From the NCBI GenBank assembly GCA_032164245.1, contig JAVMKO010000003.1:66720390-66784389 (forward strand): a stretch of 64,000 nt of DNA. The letters are read 5' to 3'. This DNA comes from Sternotherus odoratus. Lineage: Eukaryota > Chordata > Testudines > Kinosternidae. How positions within the stretch are numbered: position 1 is the stretch's first letter; the number at the start of each line of letters is the position of its first letter. The translations under genes and the position numbers were made by a program. The notes under the pieces are model-generated. The model made no database searches. It saw nothing but the letters and a program-made list of their open reading frames with translations, and was not told the origin of the DNA. Of the stretch, positions 27,101 through 40,400 are shown piece after piece.

Positions 27101-30100
27101 AGGCTAGACTCTGCTTCTGGACGCACAAGGGAATTGTGGGAAAGCACTGGAAGACTATCAGTACTTGAGTGATTTAGTCTAGATCTTTATTGCATAGTAG
27201 GAAGGTCAGATTTTGTATATCTGATATAGCTAAGGACCAGGGATCCTAGAAATCCATTTGCCATGGAAAAACACGGCATTTCCATTTTTACAGAGAAATC
27301 TGTTATTTTTTACATTTTATGAAAATAAAGACATATATTAACTATTAACTACATTTTACTGAAAGTACCAGTGTCAGTGCGCACAACTTCCCCCTCCTGT
27401 GGTTGATTTTTTTGAATGTGCTTTAAATTTACATAGCTAAACATACCCCAATAAGCTACTTCCAGTGAATAGAGGTTACTCAGTGGCATATAGGTGTTTG
27501 TGTTTTAATGCATTTCAAATTTCACTTCAGCCTCCAAATGTAAGTAATTAAAGTTATGAAAAAATGCCAAAAACTTTAAAAATCACCCTTACAGAGCATG
27601 TTGCTGAGTTTGACAAGGATAAATTTCACATTGATGGTAATGTGCTGTTCTGTACTGTATGCAGCAATGCTGTAGAGTACATTTGAAGGCAGACAATTGA
27701 AGAACATGTGAAGAGTGCTAATCATAAACTGAATGAAAAGAAATGAAGTGGTTGAAACAGCAGGGTAGATAACAGCAAAGAAACAATGCATGGTGACTGG
27801 ATCATTCTATTAATTTAATTTTATTATAATGATTGATGGAATTGATAGGCTTTGAACTTCCTTAAAAATAGTAAATATATCAATAAAACATTGTGTTCAA
27901 CTGATACCTATATGTATTGTGGCTAGGAAAACTAATGTTCAGCATTTCATCTTAACTGAGTAAAAAATTTTCAGGCCTTCTTTTTGAATCAGAAAGAAAC
28001 AAAAAGGGACTCCTGCATTTTATTAAAAATCCCTGTAGGTCACCTTTCAAGTAATCTAGCGCTATTAACAATAGAAGACCATGGCTTTCATTCCTTAATT
28101 CTATTACGTTCTTTTTGTTAACAGGAGGCCCTTCAAAGCAAAGAAGATTGTTTGAATGCCAAGATGCTGGCAGAACAAGAGGTGCTTTTATTTCGTCAGC
28201 AGCTGGTGGCTTTAAGGAAGGCTCTGGCAAAATCTCAAGCAGACAATGAAAGACTAAAGAAACAGTTAGATAAACAGGTACTTAACGTAACTATCCTGAT
28301 TCATTCTATAAAGTGGGTCAAATTTTCATCTCCTCTTAATACCACTTACATCAATAGAGAATTTTACCCATTGCCTTTCAAGCAGGAAATACTTCCTGAA
28401 ACAATTGAGGGACAATTGGAAACTGAAGCTGAAGGTGTATATATTTTGACTCTACTTAGCCATATATATTGGTTTGAGCTTTTTCTACAGGCATTGTAGA
28501 GGAATATAGACACAAGCTGTTAGGTATCTATATATATAAAAGTCAAATGGTGTATGCGTGTATGTATGTATTTGCGCTTACTCCGTTTGAGCTAGAGACT
28601 TGAAATTTGGTACAGTTAGAGGTCTTAGGGTCCTAACCAGGGTAAGAGTCGAAAATTTTTCAAATCTCACCTCTGACGCCCCCCAGGGGTGAAATTCTTT
28701 AAAGCCCATTCACATCAGCTGGGCAGCTGCTGTTCTCTGTGACATAGTTATGATGTCATAATACCCCCTCCAACGGACCCCGCATTCGCTCAGCTCTCTG
28801 CCCCCTCCCCCCTCCAACGGACCCCGCACTCGCTCAGCTCTCTACCCCCTCCCCCCTCCAACGGACCCCGCACTCGCTCAGCTCTCTGCCCCTCCCCACC
28901 TCCGACGGACCCGAGTTGGGTTTGGTCAGAGGATAAGTGAGGTAGGGGTGTCGAGTTTGGTCGGGGGGTGAGGTCGGGGTGTTGGGTTTGGTCCGGGGGT
29001 GAGGTGGGGGTGTCGGGTTTGGTCGGGGGGGGGTAAGTGAGCCAGGAGGTGTCGGGTTTGGTCTGGGGGGGTGGGAAGGTGTCGGGGTGGGTTAGGGGTG
29101 AGGTGTGGGTGTTGGGGTTGGTCAGGGGGTGTTGGGTTTGGTGGGGGGGTAAGGTGGGGGTGTTGGGGTTGGTTGGGGGGATGAGGAGGGGGGTCGGGGT
29201 TGGTCGAGGGGTAAGTGAGGTGTGGGTGTCGGGTTTGTTTGTGGTGGTAGGTAGGGGTGTCGGGTTTGGTTGGGGGGGAAGTGAGGTGGGTGTGTCAGGT
29301 TTGGTCTATGGGGGGTGAGGTGTGGGTGTTGGTCAGGGGGTGTTGGTAGGGGAGTGACGTGGGGGTGTTGGGTTTGGGTGGGGGGGTGAAAATGTGAGTC
29401 GGGGTTGGTCGAGAGGTAAGTGAGGTGGGGGTGTCGGGTTTGGTCGGGGGGGTGAGGTGGGGGTGTCAGGTTTGCTCTCTGCCCCCTCCCCCCTCCAACG
29501 GACCCCGCACTCGCTCAGCTCTCTGCCCCCTCCCCACCTCCGACTGACCCGAGCAACACCGGGTATCACCTCAGCATACATCACCTCAGCAAAATGACAA
29601 TCAAAGATTTTAAAGGATTATTTTATGAAAATGTGAATTGTCCAAAAGCCTAAGAATATCTTTTAGATGATAAATATTTGTAATAAAAATAACCCCAATA
29701 TTCCTATTTAAAATAATTATCAGCAACAGAGAGAAAAAGAAAACCCAATGTTTATTCCCATGAACAAAGAGTTTAATTTAGTCCTTGTCTACATTAGAGG
29801 GCTAAATTGATGTAAATTACACAGTTTAAGTTATGTAACTTACCAGAGCAGGGAGCTTCTTTCCAGGCATTGCTTAAAGATGATGTGCAAAGGAGAAAAA
29901 ATTGAGCTTCTGCCCTATTTTATTTCTGAGTCCAGAAAGTCTGAGGATTGGTTTGTTTTGAATTCTCCTTGTTTTTTTACATGAGAAATGAATGAGTCTT
30001 TCAACTTCTGTCGCCTGACATATTGTTGTTTCCATGTTCTAGAAACACTTGCTACAAGAAGTAGAATATAGGATGACACAAGAAGCCCGGAGCAGGCAAC

Positions 30101-33100
30101 AGCTGGATGTGATGAAAGCAGCAAACATGGAGAAGATGCTGGAAGATATGGGGCAGAAAGAACAGAGGCTGCAATGTCTGACCGAAGATGCTGAGAAATC
30201 TTCTAGAATAGTGCAGCTTCAGCAAAAACGGATCAAAAAAGAAATGTGGCAGGTAAGTGCATAACTACAACCTTTAAACACTTCAGCATGTACCGTGTTG
30301 CTAAGGAAACTAGCGTTCCTTGAGAAATGTACTAGGGCCTCCGTATTAGTTACCAGCTGCACGTCTTTCTCTGATCAATGCTGAATGCATCCCCTCCAGT
30401 GTCCTGGATTTCACAGTATAATCTGGATTTTGGGAGTTAATGCCACGTCTTTCTGCAGCCCTGCCAAGCTAGATGTTCTGAATAGAGAGACACTCCCACA
30501 GACTGCCTTTGGGTCTAAGGAGTAGTGCACTGAGTTGGGGGCTAGGAGACCATGGGGTCTAAACTTATCTCTTCCAAAGTTTTTTTTTATATTTGTGTGT
30601 ATTTCACAACTCCTACTATTGAGAATGGCCTTGAATCCCTGTCCTCAGAGGCAAGTATTCACCCCATTTTACAAATAAGCTACTGGAGAGGTGTTACAAG
30701 GTCACTTCTGGCAGAATTGGGGATAGAATGGTGTTTAACATGGTAAGCCTAAATCTCCGCCACTCATCCACAATGTGCAAAACCTAAGTTTTTGTAAGCA
30801 CTGCTCTAACCCCTAGATCATGTTCCCTTCCCAGAACTGGGCGTAGAACCCAGGAGCACTAATCTCCGACATTCTACTATAATTTAGCAAATAGTTGTGT
30901 AATCCACTGGCAAATGTGTCACATCCCTCGCTAGCTGCTGTTCTACAGAGAGGATAACATGGAATTATTTAGCTCTGTACTAGGGAGTTGAAGACTGAGG
31001 GTTCAAGTCGTGCTGGTGCTTTGTTTGTACATTATGGAATTTCTGTCCTTCCTAATTTCTTTTTAAACAGCTGGTTTAATGAGTGAGAAAACATCCTTAA
31101 AAAACTGCTTTATAGTTAAAAAGCAGCCAAACTTATACCACAATCGACTGTTATAATGTGTAACAAAACACAGGTATATAATGTTTCAGCCATTTACGTC
31201 ACATTTGTGTCACATTCGATCACACACTGGCAGATTTAAGGTTGAGAGGTATGACTGAATGGAATGGAGTTGCTCAGGAGTGCCTGCTAGTTAACTCACC
31301 TGTATATTAAGTCTTCTCCTGCATTGCCACGTGAACTGTAAATGAGGAAATCCATTCCAGCAGTTTCACCATAAATGTAGAAGTTACCAACATTGAAATG
31401 TTCTTATTGGGTGATATCAAACATGCAGTACTACATTTGGTATAAATTATAAAATGGCTAATCATTCCCAACAGCATAAGCCTTCCGCTTACAATAAAAG
31501 TGTGGCAAATTCTACTTGGTTAAGTTGTTTTTTATGCAGATTTTACTGACCTTATCTGATTATATATTTTGTGTTTAAACAGTTCTGGATAATCTAGATC
31601 CTCTTAGGAGATTTATTGAAGTATAAAGTAAATCCAAGAGTGCCTTGACAGCCAAAACATAAACAAAACAACGGCTGTTTAGTGTAAAACAAAAATTCAT
31701 GCTTTTTCATCTTCAGCATATCTTAATGCTGTTACTATGGTAGAAAAGCAAAGAAATGGCTTGTTGCAATTAGTCCAGCAAATCCAAGGCAAAGCCATTG
31801 ACTTAGGGAAAGAGACACACAACCAAAAACGAATCACCTTGGTCCCTGCTATAGGTAGGTCATTTTTATCTCCACTCCAAATGTTTACTGTTGTAAAAAA
31901 AGAAATATAATTAGCATTTATGCTAATTGTCAAGTCTTTGATACTATAAGACAGGTTGTATACAGCCATTGCAGACAGCATACATAGCTGGCATGTAGAA
32001 ATTTTATTATTCTTTTGCTTTATCTACTTTCTATCTGACACGATTAAGGGGCACACATCCATTACCAGTGGTTCTCAAACTGGGGTTCAAGGAACCTTTT
32101 TTGACAGTCCACTGAATGAAACATTTTGGGACACAGGCAGGGTTGATGCAATGCCATGGCTCATGAATCCATACACAGGCACCCTGGACAGTAGTAAGGA
32201 GCAGTTCGACATGTCTTCCCGAGTGTGTTTTTTCTGCCTTCTAATCTGGGCCAGCTTCTGGGGCGGAGTTGACGGGGGCATGTAAGAGTGTCTTCCCTCT
32301 CTCTGAACCTGGGGTACAGAGAGGGGTCTCTTCTATGCCAGACCAAATAACTACAAGCTGCTTCCCAGCCTAAGTTAAGTCTTCACACCCCCAAACCCCA
32401 CACTCTACCAGCTGGGAACTTGGGGTATCCCTGCCACCAATTCGGGTGTATTTCCAAAACCCTGGAGGGGGCACCCGGACTCCCCCAAATTCCATCTCTC
32501 TCTCCTGAGAGCCGGGACACTCAGAGGCTGCTTCCCTTCCCCCTCCCGTCTGTTACGGAGAGAGATGAGAAACCGCCCTGAGGCTTTCCCACTGTGAGCC
32601 TTCCTCTTAGACACACAGACTTCCCTGTACCTGGGAACTGAGTTAAATCCAAAGCCAGGATTCCTTTATGAGAAGAACCAAACACTTTTTATAACTAAAA
32701 AGATTTAATAAAGAAAAGAGAATACAGCATACACTTACAATACAACTTCACAATCTAGAGTTCCCTAACTTCCCCTCTGAAAAGGTTAGCAACACCCTAA
32801 ATAGGTACAGAAAATTATGGAAATCAACATATTACTCACAGCACAGCTACTTATGAATATAGGAAGGAAGTAGAAGTTTTCATCCTTCATTGCTAGAGGC
32901 GAAACTGGGTCTCTTGCCAATGCTGGAACGGCAGGAAACTGAACTTAAAACTCCCTCCCTCCCTCGTGGCACGGAAGCTCTTACGTCACTCCCTCTCAGG
33001 TAACATTAACCCCATACAGGCAGAATAACACTCTCTAGCACTTTACACTTATGACAGGGCACGTTGAAACATTTGCACCTGCGGGAGGAGAAAAAGGGAG

Positions 33101-36100
33101 GGTAGAATTTTAAGATACATTTTAGAGAACAAAGGGGAGACTCTCAGTGAAACAGGCAATTCATAGTACACAGCACATGTTCTTTCTGTACAAGGTCGCA
33201 CTTTGCCTTTTATACTGAAGTGCCTGCCAGTTTGGTGTGACCAGCGCATCACACACGGCTGGGCAACAGAATTCAGCTTGCATGGAGCCATGGACTGGCC
33301 TGGGACATGCGGGATTCTGCTTCTTCTGCATTCATTTCAAGGCTTTTGGACTGGGGTGCCCCCCCTTTCCCATACCAAGCAATTCCTGGTGGGTTTGCCA
33401 TTTAAAAGAGAGGCCTGGCCTGTGGTCTCTCTGGGATGATCCCTTCACAAACAGCCCTCACACGCCCGTTAGGCCCAGCACCAACATCCCTACATGAAAA
33501 GATTATCCCACCCCCACCGCCTGGTTCTGATGAGGGATGAACCCTTTAAACTACACGCGAACAGCCCAGCATGAACGGACACCTCTGATTGTTCCCTTAA
33601 ACAAATTCCCCTATTTCAATCAGCTGCCCATGAATGATATCACTCTCGAGAGGCTAACAGAGAGATAAAGAACTAATGTTGCTTGAATGTGCCCAAAACC
33701 CAGGAGCTTTTGCTGCTCTGCTCTGTGAAGCAGTGACTCCCAACTACTTGCTACTGGCCTGGTGGGGTAAAGTGTCCTAACATGGAGGACGGAATAAGGC
33801 AGCCCTACCCAGAAACTTACTGCAAAGGCTTGCAGAGTACCTTCAGGAGAGCTTCATGGACATGTCCTGGAGGATTTCCACTCAATCCCCAGGCATGTTA
33901 ACAGATGTTTCCAGTAGCTGTACTGGAGACGAATGCATCAAAAGCCTTCAGGGCAAATGAATAATTAAACACACTTGCTTTTAAACCCTGTATCATACTT
34001 AAAAGGTACACTCTCCAGAAGTGCCTTCTCCAGCATCAAGGTCCGGGAGTCCACCCTGGGGGTGGTGGTGGAGGGTATTGGTTCCAGGATGATAAACAGT
34101 TCCTGGCTGCCGGGGAGAACAGATTCACCACTTGCCGCCTGTGCACTGTTCTCCTCCTCCAAAAGCTCCTCCTCACTCCGAGCGATTCTCTTCTTGCAGG
34201 TGTCCACGGACAGTGGTGGGGTAATGGTGGCGTCACCCCCTGCAATTGCATGCAGCTCATGGTAGAAGAGGCATATATGGGGCTGTGACCCAGAGTGCCC
34301 ATTTGCCTCCCTGTTTTTTTGGTAGGCTTGCCTGAGCTCCTTTATTTTCACACGACACTGCTGCGTATCCCTGCGGTACCTCTTTCCGTCATGCCCCTGG
34401 AGATTTTGGCGAAGGTCTTTGCGTTTCTTTGTTCTGAACATAGTTCTGCCATAACAGATTCTTCTCCCCATACTGCGATGAGATCCAGTACCTCCCGTTC
34501 AGTCCATGCTGGAGCTCATTTGCAAATCTGGGACTGCGTGGTCTCCTGTGCTGGTGGACTCTGCATGGTTGTTTATGATTGTGGGCTCTGCACGGTCACC
34601 TGTGCTGATGAGCTCGCCGCTCGCCACGCTGGCCAAACAGGAAATTAAATTCAAAAGTTCCCAGGGCTTTTCCTGCTACCTGGCTAGTGCATCTGAGTTG
34701 GAAGTGTTGTCCAGAGCGGTCACAATGGAGCATTCTGGGATAGCTCTGGGAGGCCAATAACGTTGAATGCGTCCACAGTACCTTTAATCCGGACCTGCAA
34801 TGTTCACTTTAGCGCTACTCTCCTTGCCGAGATGGAGTATGGAAACCGGCTTTAAGAGCCCTTTAAATCGACAAAACCGGGTTGATCGTGTTGACAGAAA
34901 CAGTTTTAATTCAATTTAACTCTTCTAATTCCAAAATAATTGCGTACTGTAGACCAGCCCTAAGAGCATAAAGTGTGGCTTTCCATCCTTTAGTTGCAGG
35001 TCCTATCATAGATAGGATGAAACTTCCTTGTTCTTATCTGACTCTCTCTTCTGTAAACCTGACCAAAGTATTTTCTCTCTTCAGCACCTGAACAGTCCAA
35101 TTGAAATTAACCACCACGATTTGGGACAGTCGGGATGACAGATAGCATTTTGCTGGGAATAGTTCGGTAGCTGTTGGCACTTTCTGTGACTGCCTTTATT
35201 AAGAGCGTATGACATCAAGAGACTTTTGGAAGAGCAGAGCATTCAGCCTTGGTACATAGGCCAATGAGTTCATAGTTCCCCATCTCTAAATGGTACAGCT
35301 GTGCACCCTTTTGTTGTGTTTACTTATAACCCTTTGAGTACCCAGAAACATCAGTAGCTGAATTGGCCTTTGAGAAAATAAAAAAATGTGGTCTCTGTTG
35401 CTGCTAGCTCTCGAGAAGGAGACCTATGTGAGCATAAAAACATGTGGCTTATAACAGTTACCCTGTATAGAACTAAGCCATCATCTCAGCGGTGTCTAAT
35501 TCAATTGTTGGTTCTCATTTCTTGCTCCTTGTTCTGGCAGAGAATGGGGGCACTGAGAAGACAGGCCACACAGCCCTGGGAGGAGCCGACAGGAAGATGA
35601 CTTGCTGGTGTTCACTCCTGTCTCTCATTTAGAATGGCATTGAGGCTGGACATTTCTGGTCATTATGTGGGGTGTGGATTACTGGGGTTATAAATAGAGA
35701 GCTCAGGGGAGTGAGGAGGAAACAGGCACCAGGTTGTCTACTGTTGTTTCTTAAAATGCTGGAAGCTGCAGATTTTATTAGTTATAATGACCATTTATAC
35801 CAGTTATATCACTCTCCTCCTGAAGGATCCCAGACACATTTTATAAAATTATATCTAGGAATTACTTCATCCACCACTGAACTGTGACCACCTCTGATGT
35901 TGAAGGCACCTGGTTCTCCTTTTGAGCCCTTTAGCTTTTGACTTTTGTTTGAACGAGGACTGTCAGAAGATTTTTTTTTCTTTTTTAACCTGAATCCTCT
36001 TCCTGTTGTTATTATCCTCCTTAGATAAGAAGCCAATTGATCCAAGAACGTAGTTTAAAACTGGATGCCTTCCAGCGGGTGGATGAACTGCAGTATCAGG

Positions 36101-37445
36101 TTTACGACTTGGAAGCTGTAACATCCCAGAGAAACTCATCCACAGGCAAGGGAACATGTATTTCTTTTTAAATGATGTGGAACATCCAAACAAGGCCAGT
36201 AGACTTTTCCAGCTTAATTGTATGGCGTGGCTACAGTACCACCACCTGGATGGCCAAAATGGCACATGCCTGCATATTCACCAAGCCCCACCTACAAAAA
36301 TAGGTATTTTCTCTTCCCTTCTTCCCCCTCCCCCCTTTTTTTTTCTTCTCGTGTGTGAAGAAGGCCTGAAAGATTGTTTTGGGGGTGGGATTTTTTTCTT
36401 TCCTTTTTTTTTTTTTAACCTTAGCACCATCAGGAATATAAATACTGCTGTTTTTATGGGAAATCTCTTTGGAGGACAGGAGTTTGGAGCTTTCTCGGTT
36501 CTTCATTGAAGGGACAAGAATTTTGAAGCTTTAACAAAGAGATATTTTTTTCTTCCCGGATGTTTTTTTTTAAAAAAATACGTTAAATTCAAAGTGCTTT
36601 AAACAGGTTGGTGAAAAATCCCCGTCCCCGCAATTGTTCAAGTTTCCTTTCCTTTCTTCTTGTGATATCAAAATCCTGCTAATTCTTCAATCAGCTGTAG
36701 AGTGATGCAGGACATTGGGATGGACAAGACCTGAATTTTCAATACACTAAATACAGGGGGGGGAGGGGGGGGAACCAAACTTCCAGGCCTTCTTTAAATA
36801 TTTTGAAGACTAAAAAAATGACACATCCAGTTCGACATACCAGGGTACAATCCAGACCAAGAATTAGCTTTGTCACTCCTTCCCTGTAACCTAGGGTGCC
36901 CTTTAGAGTGCTCTGCTTATGTAGCCTCTAACCTGGACTGCTCACAAACAGCCTCCAGCATGTAACTCACTCCCAGCTATGTCTGTGTGTGTGCTGCAGC
37001 CAACCAGCCCCTGTGGGCTCTTACCAGCCTTAGAGATTACCACATGGTGACATCAACGCACTCCCAGTCCCAGATTTCCCCCCAGAAACCTATGTCCTGT
37101 ACTGCCCGGCCCTCTCCTGAACAATACAAATATATTAAGTCTGCTATTCCTTTAAGGGAATAATATGCACCCAACTTGTTACTCCAAATGGAATTACCCC
37201 AATTACCCCCAAACACTTTGACATAAACACACTGGACTACATAAGAGACATAAAAGTCAGAAATGGTTACCAGAAAAATAAAGATAAAATGCTTAGTGGT
37301 GGCTAACTTAAGAAACAGTATTAGATGTAAAGCAAAGATTTTTTAACCACATGCTTCAGAAAATAACTGACCAAAATTTCCAGTCAGGAGCCCTCCCCCC
37401 AGAGTCCAATGGCTGCTTCCCTTGTCTTTTCAGTTGCAGTGAATG

Positions 37446-37480
<35 letters not shown>

Positions 37481-40400
37481 TGCCTGGGGAGTTTGTGTCT
37501 CCTTTTTATAGTTTCATTCCCTCTCTTGAAAACATTTCCAGCTGAGACAGTGTGTCTGTGTGGAAAGATGTTCCCTGCTGGGGTTCTCGTGGTACGTTGG
37601 GAGCTGCAGGGTTGATTTGCAACTTATTGTGGGTTTTCCCTTTCTAATGGATTATTTCAGTGCATTTAATTGGAGTTCTGTTTGTGTTTCCACTGAAAGG
37701 TTAAGAGGAACTAAGTGAAGTGAAGATTTCTCTAGCCACTGACTTTCAGAATGCAAAGTCTAGCATTTCAGAGACAGCAGAGGGTCTGATCTGGCAGCAA
37801 ATTCAGCCCTGCAAATTCATTGCAATATAAAATATCCCTGATATGTCTATTAGTTGCTCACCCTTACATCTTCACAGAAGTCTAGGGATGCCCTTAGAAC
37901 TACTGAGGCATATAAAGCCTTTCACCTGTAGGGTGATGGTAGTGACAAAAAATTGCCTAGGTCAGTGGAAGCATCCATACGATGAGTCATCAGTTCGCTT
38001 CACCGGATGTTCACTTCCCCAAAGTCACTACAGTGGCATTGCTGTGTAGTCTTTAACAGAGAGGACAAAGCTGCCATGGAGCCATAGCTCATTGTGGCGG
38101 TCCCTCTACATCAGGAGTGAAACAGGGTGGTAGGGCAGTATGGGGAAGTTTGTGCAGTTGCTGCCCATGCTGCATCTGTTCTGAGGGGTAAATAAAAGCC
38201 CTCAACTTCCCGTAGTGTCAGTCAGGAACCTTTTATAAGCACTATAATTCACACACAGTGATAAAAAGAACATTAAACTGCCTTTCCAGTGTTAGCAGAG
38301 ATGAAAAATACAGCCAGTGGAAAAACCAAATGGGCAAGTAAGGGTGAGTACATTCTGAACCCACCAGAGCTCACTCTCTATGGAATGCACAGAATGAAAA
38401 GAATTGAAAATCAACTTGGACATGTCAAAGTATTTGTCCTGCAGGGAGTTCCCGTTATTCAACCTGCTGCATAGCTGGAGAACTTGTCTGGAGAGCAAGA
38501 AAAAGTCTTTATTGAAAATGGAGCCAAAATACAGACATTCAGCAGATGTCTGTCCACAAATACTAAAAGGACATGCTTTTCCTAGATGATGATGGTTTTA
38601 ATTGTGTAACTGTATTATGGATGTTGTAATTTATTTCTTTAAAAAGGAATGAAGTCCTCCAATTTGATGTCTCGTAGTGCTAGCAGTGTAAGACGTCCTT
38701 TCTCAGGTAATAAACCAATACAGAATAACTATCACTTCCCACCCATTAGCAGTAATGCACTTTGTCAGGAAAAGCAGGCTCACAAGAGTGCAAAGGTTTA
38801 TAATTTTTATTAATTTGAATACGGCTGTATTGTCTTTAGTTGTAATATCAAGTCCTAAAGTAATTTCATGCGTTACCCTTCATTCTAGTGTTCATATTCA
38901 TATAGGGGTGACAACTGATCAGTTGCTATATCGCCATCTATTTAGGCTGTAATCGCAACCCTCATTTGATCGGGTTATAATAAACACAGTTGAGTTGTCC
39001 ACATAGATGCTCTAGGCACAGCACAACCAACTGTTCACCACGCTGCCTATCGGTGCTTTTCTGAGAAAAATCTGGCCGGCTGTTTCATATTGCCTCAGCA
39101 GGGGATAGAGGACAGGCAGATAGATTAGTACCAGCAACACGCAGGACAATGCATTTGGGGAGGTCTTGCTGCACAAAGATATGGGAAGGAGGAGAACCCA
39201 ATTACACTGACTTAGGGTCATATCTGCATTGCAAAATAAGTGCTATAATTAGGTTACAGAAACATAGGTGCCATTCAAGGCTGTTGGCAAGGGTGACGTG
39301 TGGCTACGCACAGAATATTAACTCTTACATGCTCTAGGTGGAGACTATCCAAGTTTAGAGCTGATTGTATCAGTAGCTGGTTAGAAATCAGCATCTGCTT
39401 CAGAGATTTCTTAGTGGCTGAATGGACCAACAGTCAATTAGGGAAGTTTCTCAGTCTGAGTGAAGACCTAATGGAAGGAAAAAACTAAGCTAACAGTTGA
39501 AATGGAAGAAACACACCGTCTTTCATTTTTGATTCTGTTGCAATCTAAGGGATAATGACAACAGAGTATTGGCTAAACTATTTGCATACAATGGATTAAA
39601 TTAGAGTTTGGATCAGCAAAGATCTGCTTCACTGATCTGTCCACTGATAGTGGAATATGTATATGACTCCCACAGTAATGAGACTTTCTCTAACCAGTGA
39701 CAGGGTATGGAGCTTTAATGACATTTAATGACGAAAATATTGTGGCTGTTTTTAATTCTGCACATTCTATTAGAAACCCTACAGGAACCACTATGCAGTT
39801 AGGGCAGGACTAAGAAGGAAATTGCTTACAGTTCTGTATGACCGTTAGCAGCTGTATTTTTAAGTTTACATATCAGAACAGGCACTTTGTGTATTTCTGC
39901 TAAAGTCAAGTTCTGCTGTAACTCCACATCTATATATATAAAAGTCAAGTGGTGTATGTATGAGTGTATGTATGTATGTATGTATGTATGTACGTATGAC
40001 AGCGAACTCCTCCCGCACCGTTTGAGCCAGAGACTTGAAATTTGGTACAGTGAGGGGTCTTGGGGTCTAGATCTTGGTAAGGGTCGAAAAATTTTTGGAT
40101 CTCACCTCTGACGCCCCCCAGGGGTGAAAGTCTTTCAGGGCCAATCACATCAGCTGGGCAGTTAGGTGCTGATGATGTCATAATACCCCCTCCAACAGAC
40201 ACCGCACTCGCTCAGCTCGCCCCTCCCTCCTCCAACGGAACCCCGGAGATCCCTCAGCTCACTGCCCCTCCCCCCTCCCAACGGAACCACGGAGATCCCT
40301 CAGCTCACTGCCCCTCCCTCCTCCAACGGAACCCCGGAGATCCCTCAGCTCACTGCCCCTCCCTCCTCCAACGGAACCCCGGAGATCACTCAGCTCACTG

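Larger units (their letters stand above)
28527..29580 (+). mobile_element. Helitron-like element with G-rich minisatellite
   Basis: Begins after an A with TCTATATATATAAAAGTCAA, then GAGACTTGAAATTTGGTACA, the same start as the element at 39929. The 3' side reads GACCCGAGCAACACCGGGTA but lacks a clean CTAG end, so the 3' edge is approximate. No transposase: non-autonomous. Tandem repeats fill most of it. Confidence 0.65.

Noticed and set aside
29037..29318. 93-codon Gly/Val/Trp-rich frame
   Set aside because: Produced by the G-rich minisatellite; no domain and no splice fit.
32230..33480. An endogenous retrovirus LTR
   Set aside because: The composition is suggestive, but no TG...CA ends, target duplication, primer site or coding remnant could be found, so no claim is made.
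33965..34471. 168-codon frame as a cellular transcription factor
   Set aside because: The Myb/SANT-like sequence and its flanks match a Harbinger element, and the domain start is in another frame.
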